Source of the DNA: Draconibacterium aestuarii
Lineage (GTDB): Bacteria > Bacteroidota > Bacteroidia > Bacteroidales > Prolixibacteraceae
Assembly (NCBI GenBank): GCA_026671195.1
Contig: JAPOHD010000055.1
Span: 1-32,099, forward strand
DNA length: 32,099 bases
Reading direction: 5' to 3'
Below the pieces are notes generated by a model. That model had not been told where the DNA came from. It made no database searches and worked only from the letters and a program-made list of their open reading frames with translations. A program made the position numbers and the translations under genes. Of this stretch, positions 25,735 through 32,099 are shown piece after piece (position 1 is the stretch's first letter; every line of letters starts with the position of its first letter).

Positions 25735-27219
25735 ATGAATCCAATAAACCATCTGTCCGGTATTTTTCTCTTATTTGTTCTGCTAACTTCTTGTGTACCA
25801 AAAGAGGAAAAGCCCAGTCAACCCAATGTGCTTTTTATATGTGTCGACGATTTGCGCACCGAATTGGGGTGTTACGGCAACAAGCACATAAAATCGCCAA
25901 ACCTGGACAAACTGGCCGGTTCGGGATTTTTGTTTACCCGGCATTATGTAACGGTTCCCACATGCGGGGCTTCGCGCCATAGTCTGTTAACCGGGCAGTT
26001 GCCGGTTTCAAAAGCGTATCTGAAGAATGGAATCACATCGCAGGTTATTGCCGGTCAACCCGAAAAAGAAGTGCCGGAAACCTTTATCCACCATTTAAAA
26101 CGCAATGGGTATTACACCGTTGGTATCGGAAAAATTTCGCATCATCCCGACGGATATGTGTATGGTTATATGGAACCACGAAGCGAGCAGTTAGAATTGC
26201 CACACAGCTGGGACGAGATGTTGTTGGACGATAAAAAGTGGGGGAGTGGTCACAATGCTTTTTTTGGTTATGCCGATGGATCTAACCGGAATACCCTGAA
26301 CAAAGAGGTGTATCCGTACGAAATGGCAGATGTACCCGACGAGGGGTATCCCGATGGATTAACTGCAAATCTGGCCATCGAAAAATTAAAAGAATTAAAA
26401 GGCAAAAACCAGCCTTTCTTTTTAGGACTGGGATTTTTTAAGCCGCACCTACCTTTTACCGCCCCAAAAAAATACTGGGATTTGTACAATCGCGATGAAA
26501 TTCCGCTGGCTCCTTTTGCCGGCATTCCTGAAAACTCGAGCAAAGCCAGTTTGCATGGAAGCGGCGAGTTTAACCAGTATAAACTGGGCGAAGAAAAAGC
26601 TTCGCTGGATGGTCCGGTTTCCGATGCTTATGCACGAAAAGTGCGTCACGGTTATTTTGCCTGTGTAAGTTATATTGATGCACAGATTGGAAAAGTGCTC
26701 GATGAACTGGAAAGACAAGGCCTGGCCGAAAACACCATTGTGGTGGTTTGGGGCGATCATGGCTGGCATTTGGGCGATCATTTGGTGTGGGGGAAACACA
26801 CGGTTTTTGATCGTGCCTTGCACAGCGCTTTTTTTATGCGCGTTCCGGGCATGGAAAACGGTAAACAAATTAACAAGGTGGTAAGTACTGCAGATATTTA
26901 TCCAACTTTAATCGATTTGTGCAATACACCCGTTCAGCATCATCTTGATGGGGAAAGTTTAAAACCCTTGTTTCAAAATCCGGAAGACAATAACTGGCGC
27001 AATACGGCTTATTCGTACTGGAATAACGGTTTTTCGGTACGCACACCGGAGTACCGGTTGATGCGGTATTACAGAAAAGAAGCACCTGAATTTGAATTGT
27101 ACAATCATAATACCGACGGGAATGAAACCGTAAATATTGCCGCTGAACAACCCGAAGTAATGAAAACATTGTTACCGGTATTGGAGATGGGAAATACGGT
27201 TGCTGAGTACGGGAAGTAA
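25735..27219 (+). CDS. Sulfatase lipoprotein, iduronate-2-sulfatase-like
   Basis: A 494-residue type I sulfatase. The N-terminus ends in lipobox LLTSC with Cys20, so it is a lipoprotein facing the periplasm or cell surface. Metal-binding VDDLR is at about 37-41. The maturation motif CGASR at 77-81 is C-x-A-S-R, in which Cys77 becomes formylglycine by an anSME or FGE enzyme encoded elsewhere. WGDHGWHLGDHLVWGKHTVF near 337-356 is typical of iduronate-2-sulfatase-type (S1_7) enzymes. I chose ATG 25735 because it starts the signal. A TATTTTTG -7 box lies at 25706-25713. It probably removes sulfate from a marine or host glycan. The specific glycan is unknown. Confidence 0.9.
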   Translation: MNPINHLSGIFLLFVLLTSCVPKEEKPSQPNVLFICVDDLRTELGCYGNKHIKSPNLDKLAGSGFLFTRHYVTVPTCGASRHSLLTGQLPVSKAYLKNGITSQVIAGQPEKEVPETFIHHLKRNGYYTVGIGKISHHPDGYVYGYMEPRSEQLELPHSWDEMLLDDKKWGSGHNAFFGYADGSNRNTLNKEVYPYEMADVPDEGYPDGLTANLAIEKLKELKGKNQPFFLGLGFFKPHLPFTAPKKYWDLYNRDEIPLAPFAGIPENSSKASLHGSGEFNQYKLGEEKASLDGPVSDAYARKVRHGYFACVSYIDAQIGKVLDELERQGLAENTIVVVWGDHGWHLGDHLVWGKHTVFDRALHSAFFMRVPGMENGKQINKVVSTADIYPTLIDLCNTPVQHHLDGESLKPLFQNPEDNNWRNTAYSYWNNGFSVRTPEYRLMRYYRKEAPEFELYNHNTDGNETVNIAAEQPEVMKTLLPVLEMGNTVAEYGK

Positions 27220-27385
27220 GGAGTATCCTGTCTCCGTTTTGGTTGGCATCAAGGTTAGAACTACAGCTACAAGCTACGAACCTCAAGCCAAAGTTCATTG
27301 AGACTGAGAGTGCAACTTGCTTTTTCCAAATCTTTACTACTTTTAAGTCGTATAAAAACAGCATTTTGCGCCAATCAAAAAAAAT

Positions 27386-28279
27386 ATGCAAAAATTACAA
27401 CTACACGTATTCCTGATCTGTCTGCTGGCAGCCGGCATTTCAAGTGCACAAACCAAATCGAAACGAATTGCCAAAGGTGCTACAGTGCAGCAGGCAGGCA
27501 AAGATTTTGCTTTTACCGAGGGCCCTGCCGTGGCTGCCGACGGTCGCGTGTATTTCACCGATCAGCCCAACGACCGTATTCATGTGTGGGACGAGAATAA
27601 AGGTATTTCGCTGTGGCTGGAAGGCACCGGCCGCTCAAACGGAATGTATTTTAATGCCAAACAACAATTGGTAACCTGCGCCGACGAAAAAAACCAGCTG
27701 GCTTATTTCGACGAAAATAAAAGGCTGCAGGTAATACAAGAAGGCTACAACGGCAAACACCTGAATGCCCCCAACGATTTGTGGATTGCACCCAATGGCG
27801 GAATTTATTTCTCCGATCCGTATTATCACCGCAAGTGGTGGCCTGAAGGACATACCGAAATTCAGGATACACGTGGCGTTTATTATGTGGCTCCACATGG
27901 AAGTGTAATCCGCGTTATCGACGATTTTGAAACGCCCAACGGGTTAATTGGCACCCCCGACGGAAAAACCCTGTACGTGGCCGATATACAAGCCGGCAAA
28001 ACCTGGAAATACGCTATTCAGTCCGATGGAACGCTGGCCAACAAAACCTTTTTTGCACCCAATGGCAGCGACGGAATGACCATCGACAATAAAGGCAACA
28101 TTTATCTTACATCGGGCAAAGTTTGGGTGTACTCACCTCAAGGCGAATTGCTCGAAGAGATAGAATTCTCCGAAAAACCGGCCAATGTTTGTTTTGGAGG
28201 AAAGAACAGAAAAACCTTGTTTGTAACCGCCCGTAAAGGAGTTTATACGCTGCAAATGAAAGTGAAAGGTGTGGATTAG
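27386..28279 (+). CDS. Secreted SMP-30/gluconolactonase-like protein
   Basis: A 297-residue exported six-bladed beta-propeller of the SMP-30/gluconolactonase/LRE family. Residues 1-22 are a signal peptide (ISSAQ). Metal ligands expected for a lactonase are present: Glu45 in TEGP, Asn130 in APNDLW, Asn185 in TPNGL and Asp229 in GSDGM. The usual activity is hydrolysis of sugar lactones. It lies 166 bases downstream of the sulfatase and is followed by a strong terminator, so it is the end of the plus-strand run. With a sulfatase before it and a Tat-exported sugar oxidoreductase in the window, a periplasmic sugar-acid step is plausible but not shown. Confidence 0.9.
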   Translation: MQKLQLHVFLICLLAAGISSAQTKSKRIAKGATVQQAGKDFAFTEGPAVAADGRVYFTDQPNDRIHVWDENKGISLWLEGTGRSNGMYFNAKQQLVTCADEKNQLAYFDENKRLQVIQEGYNGKHLNAPNDLWIAPNGGIYFSDPYYHRKWWPEGHTEIQDTRGVYYVAPHGSVIRVIDDFETPNGLIGTPDGKTLYVADIQAGKTWKYAIQSDGTLANKTFFAPNGSDGMTIDNKGNIYLTSGKVWVYSPQGELLEEIEFSEKPANVCFGGKNRKTLFVTARKGVYTLQMKVKGVD

Positions 28280-28317
28280 TGGTTGTTTGGATTGAAAGGA
28301 GATTGAGGTTAAAAAGA

Positions 28318-28359
28318 ATGCCATCCGTTATCGGGAAAACCTGCGGATGGCATTTTTTT
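28318..28359 (+). terminator. Strong rho-independent terminator
   Basis: ATGCCATCCG (28318-28327) and CGGATGGCAT (28344-28353) are a perfect 10-base-pair stem with a 16-base loop, followed by a T run to 28359. It lies 38 bases after the SMP-30-like gene. Confidence 0.93.
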
Positions 28360-28543
28360 AGAATTTTTACTTGTAAGCCGGAATTGGAAACGGGCAGAGG
28401 ACGGGGTCTGTCGAATGTACAATCTCCATAACCTACTTGTTTTTCAACGGGTTTACAAAGCCTGACAAATAGCTACCGGATGGGCAACAAACGAGGGATA
28501 CCATGAGTGAACGGATCAGATAGCCCAGTGCTATTAATCGTTA
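28360..28543. other. Unassigned intergenic stretch
   Basis: About 180 bases between the terminator and the end of the radical SAM gene. It is more GC-rich than the surrounding spacers and has no open frame of useful size. I see no recognisable RNA or element in it. Confidence 0.4.
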
Positions 28544-29788
28544 TTAATATTCCCGGAGTCCCTTTTCAATGTATTTACATTGCCAGATGTCAAACAGAAG
28601 CGGATCTGAAGGAATTTCATCCGGCTCTTTTAATAACAGGCTGTTTACGCGTGATTTCTCATCGGTATCCAAAGCTGTTTTTTTAAGAACAGTTTCTTTT
28701 AATAAAAAGTAGGTTTTATGCTTCAGTTTTAATTCGGCATAATCGTTCGAATTAGGTGGTGTATCTTTCAGACTGATGTTTTTGAACGCAATTGAATCGG
28801 TATTGAATTCTTCGATGTAACCTTTTGAGCTAATAATTTCTTCCGGCCGGGCCAGTCTGTTGTTTACCATCTTTCTATATCCGACTTTTTGAAAACGGTT
28901 TTTAAAATGAAAGGAGCAATAGTTAATGCCGATGTTTATGTGGTGTTTTTTTGCGTAGGTTATAAGTTCAAGTGCAGCCAGTTCCGACTCCAGAACGATG
29001 GGCTGTTCGGCATGTATAAACGTGTATTTTCGCTTTATAAGCTGATGCGCATTATATTTTGTCAATCGCAGTTGATGAAGATTGATGTTATTAACACCCA
29101 GCTTTACCATTTCAGGAAGAAGTAGTTTTAACTTCTCCGTTTCCTCGTGAACAGCGGGTATTTCTATTGTTACGATTGGAATAATACCTGTTGCGGTTTT
29201 CACTTTATCCAGCGAAAATCCGGTAGCACCAATGTCAAAACGTACTTCGTTTAATCCCGCTTTGGCTAATTTTTTGAATTTTTGCTCATCGCCAAGTATT
29301 CCATTAGTGTACATCCATATATAAATATCCGGATCACATTTTTTTCGGATTTGTTTTAAAAAGTTCAGGGTTCGATCGAAAAACAGCAGGGGTTCGCCTC
29401 CGCTAAAACTTACACCCTTAAATTTAAAATAATTAATGTATTCGGCGTAAGCCTCAGCCGTTGGGAAACTTAACCCCTGGGTAGTTGGTAAATCGTCGGT
29501 GGTTTGCGCTGTGGGGCAGTAAAAACATTTGGCATTACATTTTCCGGTAATAAAAAGACAACTCCAAACCCCCATGCCGCATAATTTGCATCCGCGTGAG
29601 AGCTGGTAGTGATATGGTTTTGTGTTTTTAAATATGCTGCTTTCACTTAAACTCTGGGTATATTTATCTCTGATTTTCTGAAATTCCTTTGCATTAAATG
29701 AATTTAACCATTTTAATTCATGGTATTCACGAAATTTATCGCGGTTGGCATTTACCAGTGAATTTAGCCACGTATGATACGCTTCCAT
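28544..29788 (-). CDS. Radical SAM protein (PflA-related, extra Cys motif)
   Basis: A 414-residue radical S-adenosylmethionine enzyme. The cluster motif C-x3-C-x2-C is at Cys84, Cys88, Cys91 (GKCNAKCFYCP), and the SAM-binding SGGEP is at 129-133. Three more cysteines directly upstream (Cys67, Cys70, Cys77 in GCKLCGMGVWSC) may hold a second metal or cluster. This matches the uncharacterised group related to pyruvate-formate-lyase activating enzyme (COG2108-like). The C-terminal 100 residues show no SPASM-type cysteine cluster. It stands alone on the minus strand with non-coding sequence on both sides, so neighbours give no substrate. Family assignment is secure; reaction unknown. Confidence 0.88.
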   Translation of the reverse strand: MEAYHTWLNSLVNANRDKFREYHELKWLNSFNAKEFQKIRDKYTQSLSESSIFKNTKPYHYQLSRGCKLCGMGVWSCLFITGKCNAKCFYCPTAQTTDDLPTTQGLSFPTAEAYAEYINYFKFKGVSFSGGEPLLFFDRTLNFLKQIRKKCDPDIYIWMYTNGILGDEQKFKKLAKAGLNEVRFDIGATGFSLDKVKTATGIIPIVTIEIPAVHEETEKLKLLLPEMVKLGVNNINLHQLRLTKYNAHQLIKRKYTFIHAEQPIVLESELAALELITYAKKHHINIGINYCSFHFKNRFQKVGYRKMVNNRLARPEEIISSKGYIEEFNTDSIAFKNISLKDTPPNSNDYAELKLKHKTYFLLKETVLKKTALDTDEKSRVNSLLLKEPDEIPSDPLLFDIWQCKYIEKGLREY

Positions 29789-29961
29789 AATTTTAATAAC
29801 ATGATTGCTAATAACTAAAAGACTATTTAGATGGGGGAGAATAAGAGCAGAAAAGAATCAGAGTTCAGAAAATATGTACAAGAATATTAACAGGCGTTTT
29901 CGGTGGAATAACGCTTCCGAAAGTCTTGATAAATTTAGTTTTATATTCATCGCATACAAAT

Positions 29962-30087
29962 ATGTGCAATGGTATTAATTGCCACATTCGCAATGCGAAT
30001 TTAATGAAATATGTGATTCAAAACAGCGATTCTAACAAAATAGACTGCGAGTATTACAGCCACTGCAGGTGCACTTTTTGCGAATGA
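29962..30087 (+). CDS. Possible Cys-rich small peptide, 41 residues
   Basis: A 41-codon frame starts MCNGINCHIRN and ends DCEYYSHCRCTFCE. Six of 41 residues are cysteine, four of them in the last 13 residues (C-x5-C-x-C-x2-C). An internal ATG at 30004 would give a 27-residue form. No clear ribosome site or promoter is seen. It begins 174 bases from the divergent start of the radical SAM gene, so it could be a modified-peptide precursor or a small metal-binding peptide, but it may equally be chance. I do not recognise a family. Confidence 0.25.
   Translation: MCNGINCHIRNANLMKYVIQNSDSNKIDCEYYSHCRCTFCE
29986..30000. repeat. Short perfect palindrome
   Basis: ATTCGCA and TGCGAAT flank one A, giving a perfect 7-base inverted repeat. 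It lies inside the possible small peptide frame, between its two candidate start codons. Confidence 0.5.
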
Positions 30088-30174
30088 AGGTTAGTGAATG
30101 GATTGAAAAAGATTGAGAATCGATGTATCGTTATCAGTAGTAACCGACTAATAAACGAATTGTGGAAAAGATTT

Positions 30175-30194
30175 CCTGCCTGCCGGCTGACAGG
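30175..30194. repeat. REP-like near-palindrome
   Basis: CCTGCCTGCCGGCTGACAGG is close to self-complementary around GCCGGC, with two mismatched pairs. Such GC-rich imperfect palindromes are scattered between genes in many Bacteroidota. Confidence 0.45.
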
Positions 30195-30331
30195 TTTCGC
30201 TTCACTGCATTACGCTGCTAATGACAGATTTCTGTTTCAGCATCTCCGTTATTTCCTTATTATGCCCATTCAAAAACATGGGTGACCACTCGGAATCACA
30301 AAAAGCGCCCTGTATCGGAATTACATTTCAG

Positions 30332-30367
30332 CCTGGGGTAATGATCAAAAACGAGCGTTACCCCGGG
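30332..30367. repeat. Strong inverted repeat without T run
   Basis: CCTGGGGTAA and TTACCCCGGG pair over 10 positions (one G-T) with a 16-base loop. No T run follows on either side, so it is not a standard terminator. It may be a structured RNA element or a remnant. Confidence 0.55.
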
Positions 30368-30478
30368 TAAGAGTTAAGTCCTGTTTGTTCCAATGCATGT
30401 GCAGGAGTACGTGGATCGAAAGGCGAAAAAGAGTATGCTGTTATAAAACATAAGATCAATTCGTTAGAATGTTGTAAA

Positions 30479-30511
30479 TTGAATGACATAACAAACACAA
30501 GTTTATATTTT
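30479..30511 (+). promoter_or_regulatory. Likely promoter of the 237-residue protein gene
   Basis: TTG at 30479-30481 and TATATTTT at 30504-30511 (one mismatch to TAnnTTTG) are 22 bases apart, ending 20 bases before the ATG at 30532. Confidence 0.5.
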
Positions 30512-30531
30512 AATCTAAAAATTTATTTATT

Positions 30532-31245
30532 ATGACTACTCCAAGAACATTCAAATGTAAAGATGTGGAGATGCTTATGGCATCAAAAACCATACTGAAA
30601 TCGTTTAGTACAAACCTTACCGACCTTTCCATGGTACGCACCAACTGGACGCCCGAATACGCCAGCGCGCTGGAGGAAGAAGTGGATGCAGCCATCGACA
30701 CTTACCTGGGTTTAGACAAAAAGAAACAACTAAGAAGTGCAACGGCTATTTTAATGGCTATACAAGAGCCGGCTTTACACGACCTGTCTTTTCTCAAAAC
30801 ACAAATTGAAGTAGATTTTGGAAACGATGCCAAAGAAATTGTTAAAACATTAGGCTACAATACCTACCTGAAAGATGCACGTAAAGGCGACCAGGAAGCA
30901 CTTACGCAATTATTATATGCCTTTGCCAAGGGGATGACCGATACATTGAAGGCCGAAATAGTGGCAAAAGGTACCAACCCCGCTCTTATCGAACGTATTG
31001 TTGGGTATGGCAGCCAGTTGAGCCAGGCAAATGTTAACCAGGAATCGTTAAAAGAAACAAGTAAAATGGTTGCGGAAGAGGCCGTGGAGGTTTTTAACCG
31101 AATTTATAAGGAAATTATCGGGATCTGTAAAATCGCTGCCAATTACTACAATAACGACCCCTTGCGAAAAGGACAATTTACCTTTAAAAAGGTGATCGAA
31201 AACATGAGTGTTACCCCTAAAACAGATGCAGAAACACCTGTGTAG
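30532..31245 (+). CDS. Unrecognised helical protein, 237 residues
   Basis: I do not recognise this protein. It is 237 residues long, without signal peptide, membrane helix or cysteine-metal motif, and looks almost entirely alpha-helical. Examples are the stretches ASALEEEVDAAIDTYLGLDKK, DQEALTQLLYAFAKGMTDTL and TSKMVAEEAVEVFNRIYKEI. Codon use and composition are like the neighbours, and it has both a plausible promoter (30479-30511) and a strong terminator (31273-31311), so it is a real single-gene unit. A cytoplasmic, possibly oligomeric protein is likely. No functional partner is adjacent. Confidence 0.85.
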   Translation: MTTPRTFKCKDVEMLMASKTILKSFSTNLTDLSMVRTNWTPEYASALEEEVDAAIDTYLGLDKKKQLRSATAILMAIQEPALHDLSFLKTQIEVDFGNDAKEIVKTLGYNTYLKDARKGDQEALTQLLYAFAKGMTDTLKAEIVAKGTNPALIERIVGYGSQLSQANVNQESLKETSKMVAEEAVEVFNRIYKEIIGICKIAANYYNNDPLRKGQFTFKKVIENMSVTPKTDAETPV

Positions 31246-31272
31246 AGTTTTGGCACATTAAATTTATATTTC

Positions 31273-31311
31273 ACCCCGGGTTCTGCCATAAAGGAGCATC
31301 CGGGGTTTTTT
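31273..31311 (+). terminator. Terminator after the 237-residue protein gene
   Basis: ACCCCGG (31273-31279) and CCGGGGT (31300-31306) form a 7-base-pair stem followed by six T. The right arm can instead pair with AAAACCCC at 31317-31324, giving an alternative hairpin. Confidence 0.85.
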
Positions 31312-31409
31312 GTTTCAAAACCCCAAACCTGCTTGCCGATGTTGTACTTTACTTTGATCGAATACCCCTGTTTTTTCCACAAATATTTCTAAATAAGTAC
31401 AATGAGTAC

Positions 31410-31514
31410 ATGAATAGTATTTTATTGATTATGTGTTTGTTGAGTGCCTGTTGCGCATCAAAAAGCGAACGTCACCCTGAAGCAAGTCCTGTATTACGTG
31501 TAAATAAAGAATAG
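31410..31514 (+). CDS. Possible small lipoprotein, 34 residues
   Basis: A 34-codon frame begins MNSILLIMCLLSACCASKSE. The hydrophobic start followed by LSAC looks like a lipoprotein signal with Cys14 as the lipidated residue, leaving a 21-residue hydrophilic tail. There is no clear ribosome site or promoter directly ahead, and the region lies after a terminator. It may be a tiny lipoprotein, a gene remnant or chance. Confidence 0.3.
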   Translation: MNSILLIMCLLSACCASKSERHPEASPVLRVNKE

Positions 31515-31579
31515 GCCCGAAAATGGATATTCATACAACAAATAAGCAATGTAAAATATACACTACTCAATATAAAACG

Positions 31580-31621
31580 ATTGGATATTCTGCATTGAGT
31601 ATTGGTTATTGGACATTTTGA
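31580..31621. repeat. Seven-base-period filler repeat
   Basis: Six consecutive 7-base units: ATTGGAT, ATTCTGC, ATTGAGT, ATTGGTT, ATTGGAC, ATTTTGA. As at 15941-15975, a TTG in the array (31609-31611) is at the right distance to act as a -33 element. Confidence 0.7.
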
Positions 31622-31638
31622 TACATATTATATCTTTG
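31609..31638 (+). promoter_or_regulatory. Canonical promoter before the 21-base repeat array
   Basis: TTG at 31609-31611 and TATCTTTG at 31631-31638 are 19 bases apart, a full consensus match. Transcription would start near 31645 and run into the tandem array about 110-130 bases downstream. No normal gene follows in the window. Confidence 0.6.
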
Positions 31639-31756
31639 TTCAACTTTCCGCAACCTTGGTAGCCCAAAGTGACGGCAAAACAACTACCTTATTAACCTTA
31701 TTCCGAATGCGTCTGTCAAATTTATAAGATTCATTTTAATGTAATATTGTATAACT

Positions 31757-31987
31757 ACCTGCCCGAATACTTACCAGGCGGAAACTCTGCCGCATTTTAC
31801 GGAAGTTTTAGCTGAACAGGCGGAAGCTAATTATCAACAGGCGGAAGGTTTAACTGATAAAGCGGAGCCTTATTCTTTGCAGACCGAAACTCTACCTATT
31901 GGGGTAGCCGTACAACCTTACCAAGCGGAAATGCTACCTGCAAAAGCGGAAATGAATCCTTAACGGACCGACATGACTTTTCCTAAA
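31757..31987 (+). repeat. 21-base (7-codon) degenerate tandem array
   Basis: Eleven consecutive 21-base units, with no insertion or deletion, begin at 31757, 31778, 31799, 31820, 31841, 31862, 31883, 31904, 31925, 31946 and 31967. Most units open with GCGGAA or a one- or two-base variant (ACGGAA, ACCGAA), and several end in CAG or AAA; the 12 bases between vary. Read in phase, the units give heptapeptides such as AETLPHF, TEVLAEQ, AEANYQQ, AEGLTDK, TETLPIG and AEMLPAK, i.e. about (A/T)-E-x-L-P-x-(Q/K). The frame is open from 31742 to a TAA at 31961 in the tenth unit. The only upstream in-frame ATG (31739) is followed at once by TAA. It may be a decayed repeat-protein gene or a non-coding repeat. 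Confidence 0.8.
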
Positions 31988-32099
31988 ATAGCTTGACAGA
32001 TTTATACTTAATCTGATAGAATGTAAACGATTATTTTCTCATTTACTGGTTTACAAATCTACTAAGATTTTAATTACTGCTTTTTTCTATGTTCTGTTA

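Larger units (their letters stand above)
29789..30531. other. 743-base intergenic region with small ORF and inverted repeats
   Basis: No long protein gene is supported here. It holds a 41-codon Cys-rich frame (29962-30087), a palindrome (29986-30000), a GCCGGC-centred near-palindrome (30175-30194), a 10-base-pair stem (30332-30367) and the promoter of the following gene. A 63-codon frame at 30094-30285 shows no recognisable domain. Confidence 0.6.
31246..32099. other. 854-base gene-poor end of the window
   Basis: Apart from the terminator, the possible 34-residue lipoprotein, the 7-base filler repeat, a promoter-like site and the 21-base tandem array, I see nothing. From about 31990 to the window end the sequence is plain A/T-rich with no open frame of note. 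Confidence 0.6.

Noticed and set aside
28360..28543. Group II intron or transposase remnant in the GC-richer spacer
   Set aside because: No reverse-transcriptase or transposase frame and no domain V-type hairpin could be recognised.
30094..30285. 63-codon plus-strand frame in the gap before the 237-residue gene
   Set aside because: No domain, promoter or ribosome site; it crosses the GCCGGC-centred near-palindrome and has the composition of spacer DNA.
31757..31987. CRISPR array interpretation of the 21-base repeats
   Set aside because: The conserved part is only 6-9 bases, the variable part 12 bases, the phase is codon-like, and no cas genes are present.

Overview
This looks like chromosomal DNA of a Bacteroidota member, probably a marine or anaerobic Marinilabiliales/Prolixibacteraceae-type organism. 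That rests on moderate-to-low GC, several promoters of the Bacteroidetes type (TTG, about 20 bases, TAnnTTTG), weak Shine-Dalgarno signals, AGE-epimerase/GH38/sugar-porter carbohydrate genes and 7-base-period A/T-rich filler between genes. The genus is an inference. I see no rRNA, tRNA, CRISPR array, phage module or intact insertion sequence.

Region 1 (118-13506) is a carbohydrate locus. A five-gene minus-strand operon runs AGE-type 2-epimerase, secreted GH38 alpha-mannosidase-like enzyme, Tat-exported Gfo/Idh/MocA oxidoreductase, sugar-porter MFS transporter and a UROD-superfamily protein with a methyltransferase-type zinc motif. Divergent from it stand an AraC-family regulator, a transaldolase-family enzyme and a secreted beta-helix/PDZ protein. 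The likely logic is periplasmic release and oxidation of a mannoside, import, epimerisation and entry into central metabolism. No SusC/SusD pair is in the window.

Region 2 (13558-17250) holds an M20 deacylase, a DUF1566 lipoprotein gene broken by one in-frame TAA, and an M48 membrane metalloprotease.

Region 3 (17409-20797) is a minus-strand group: a RIC/hemerythrin-like di-iron protein overlapping a LuxR-type regulator, then an outer-membrane porin-like barrel and a secreted protein with a covalent-FMN motif, closed by a strong terminator. It resembles a regulated stress or redox module.

Region 4 (20855-28359) is a plus-strand run: cinA, an AsmA-like protein, an SDR, an iduronate-2-sulfatase-like lipoprotein and an SMP-30/gluconolactonase-like protein, ending in a clear terminator.

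Region 5 (28360-32099) is gene-poor. It has a lone radical SAM protein, a 743-base gap with a possible 41-residue Cys-rich peptide and strong inverted repeats, and an unrecognised 237-residue protein with its own promoter and terminator. It ends in an 850-base tail with a canonical promoter in front of a 21-base (7-codon) degenerate tandem repeat. That array is the most unusual sequence in the window.
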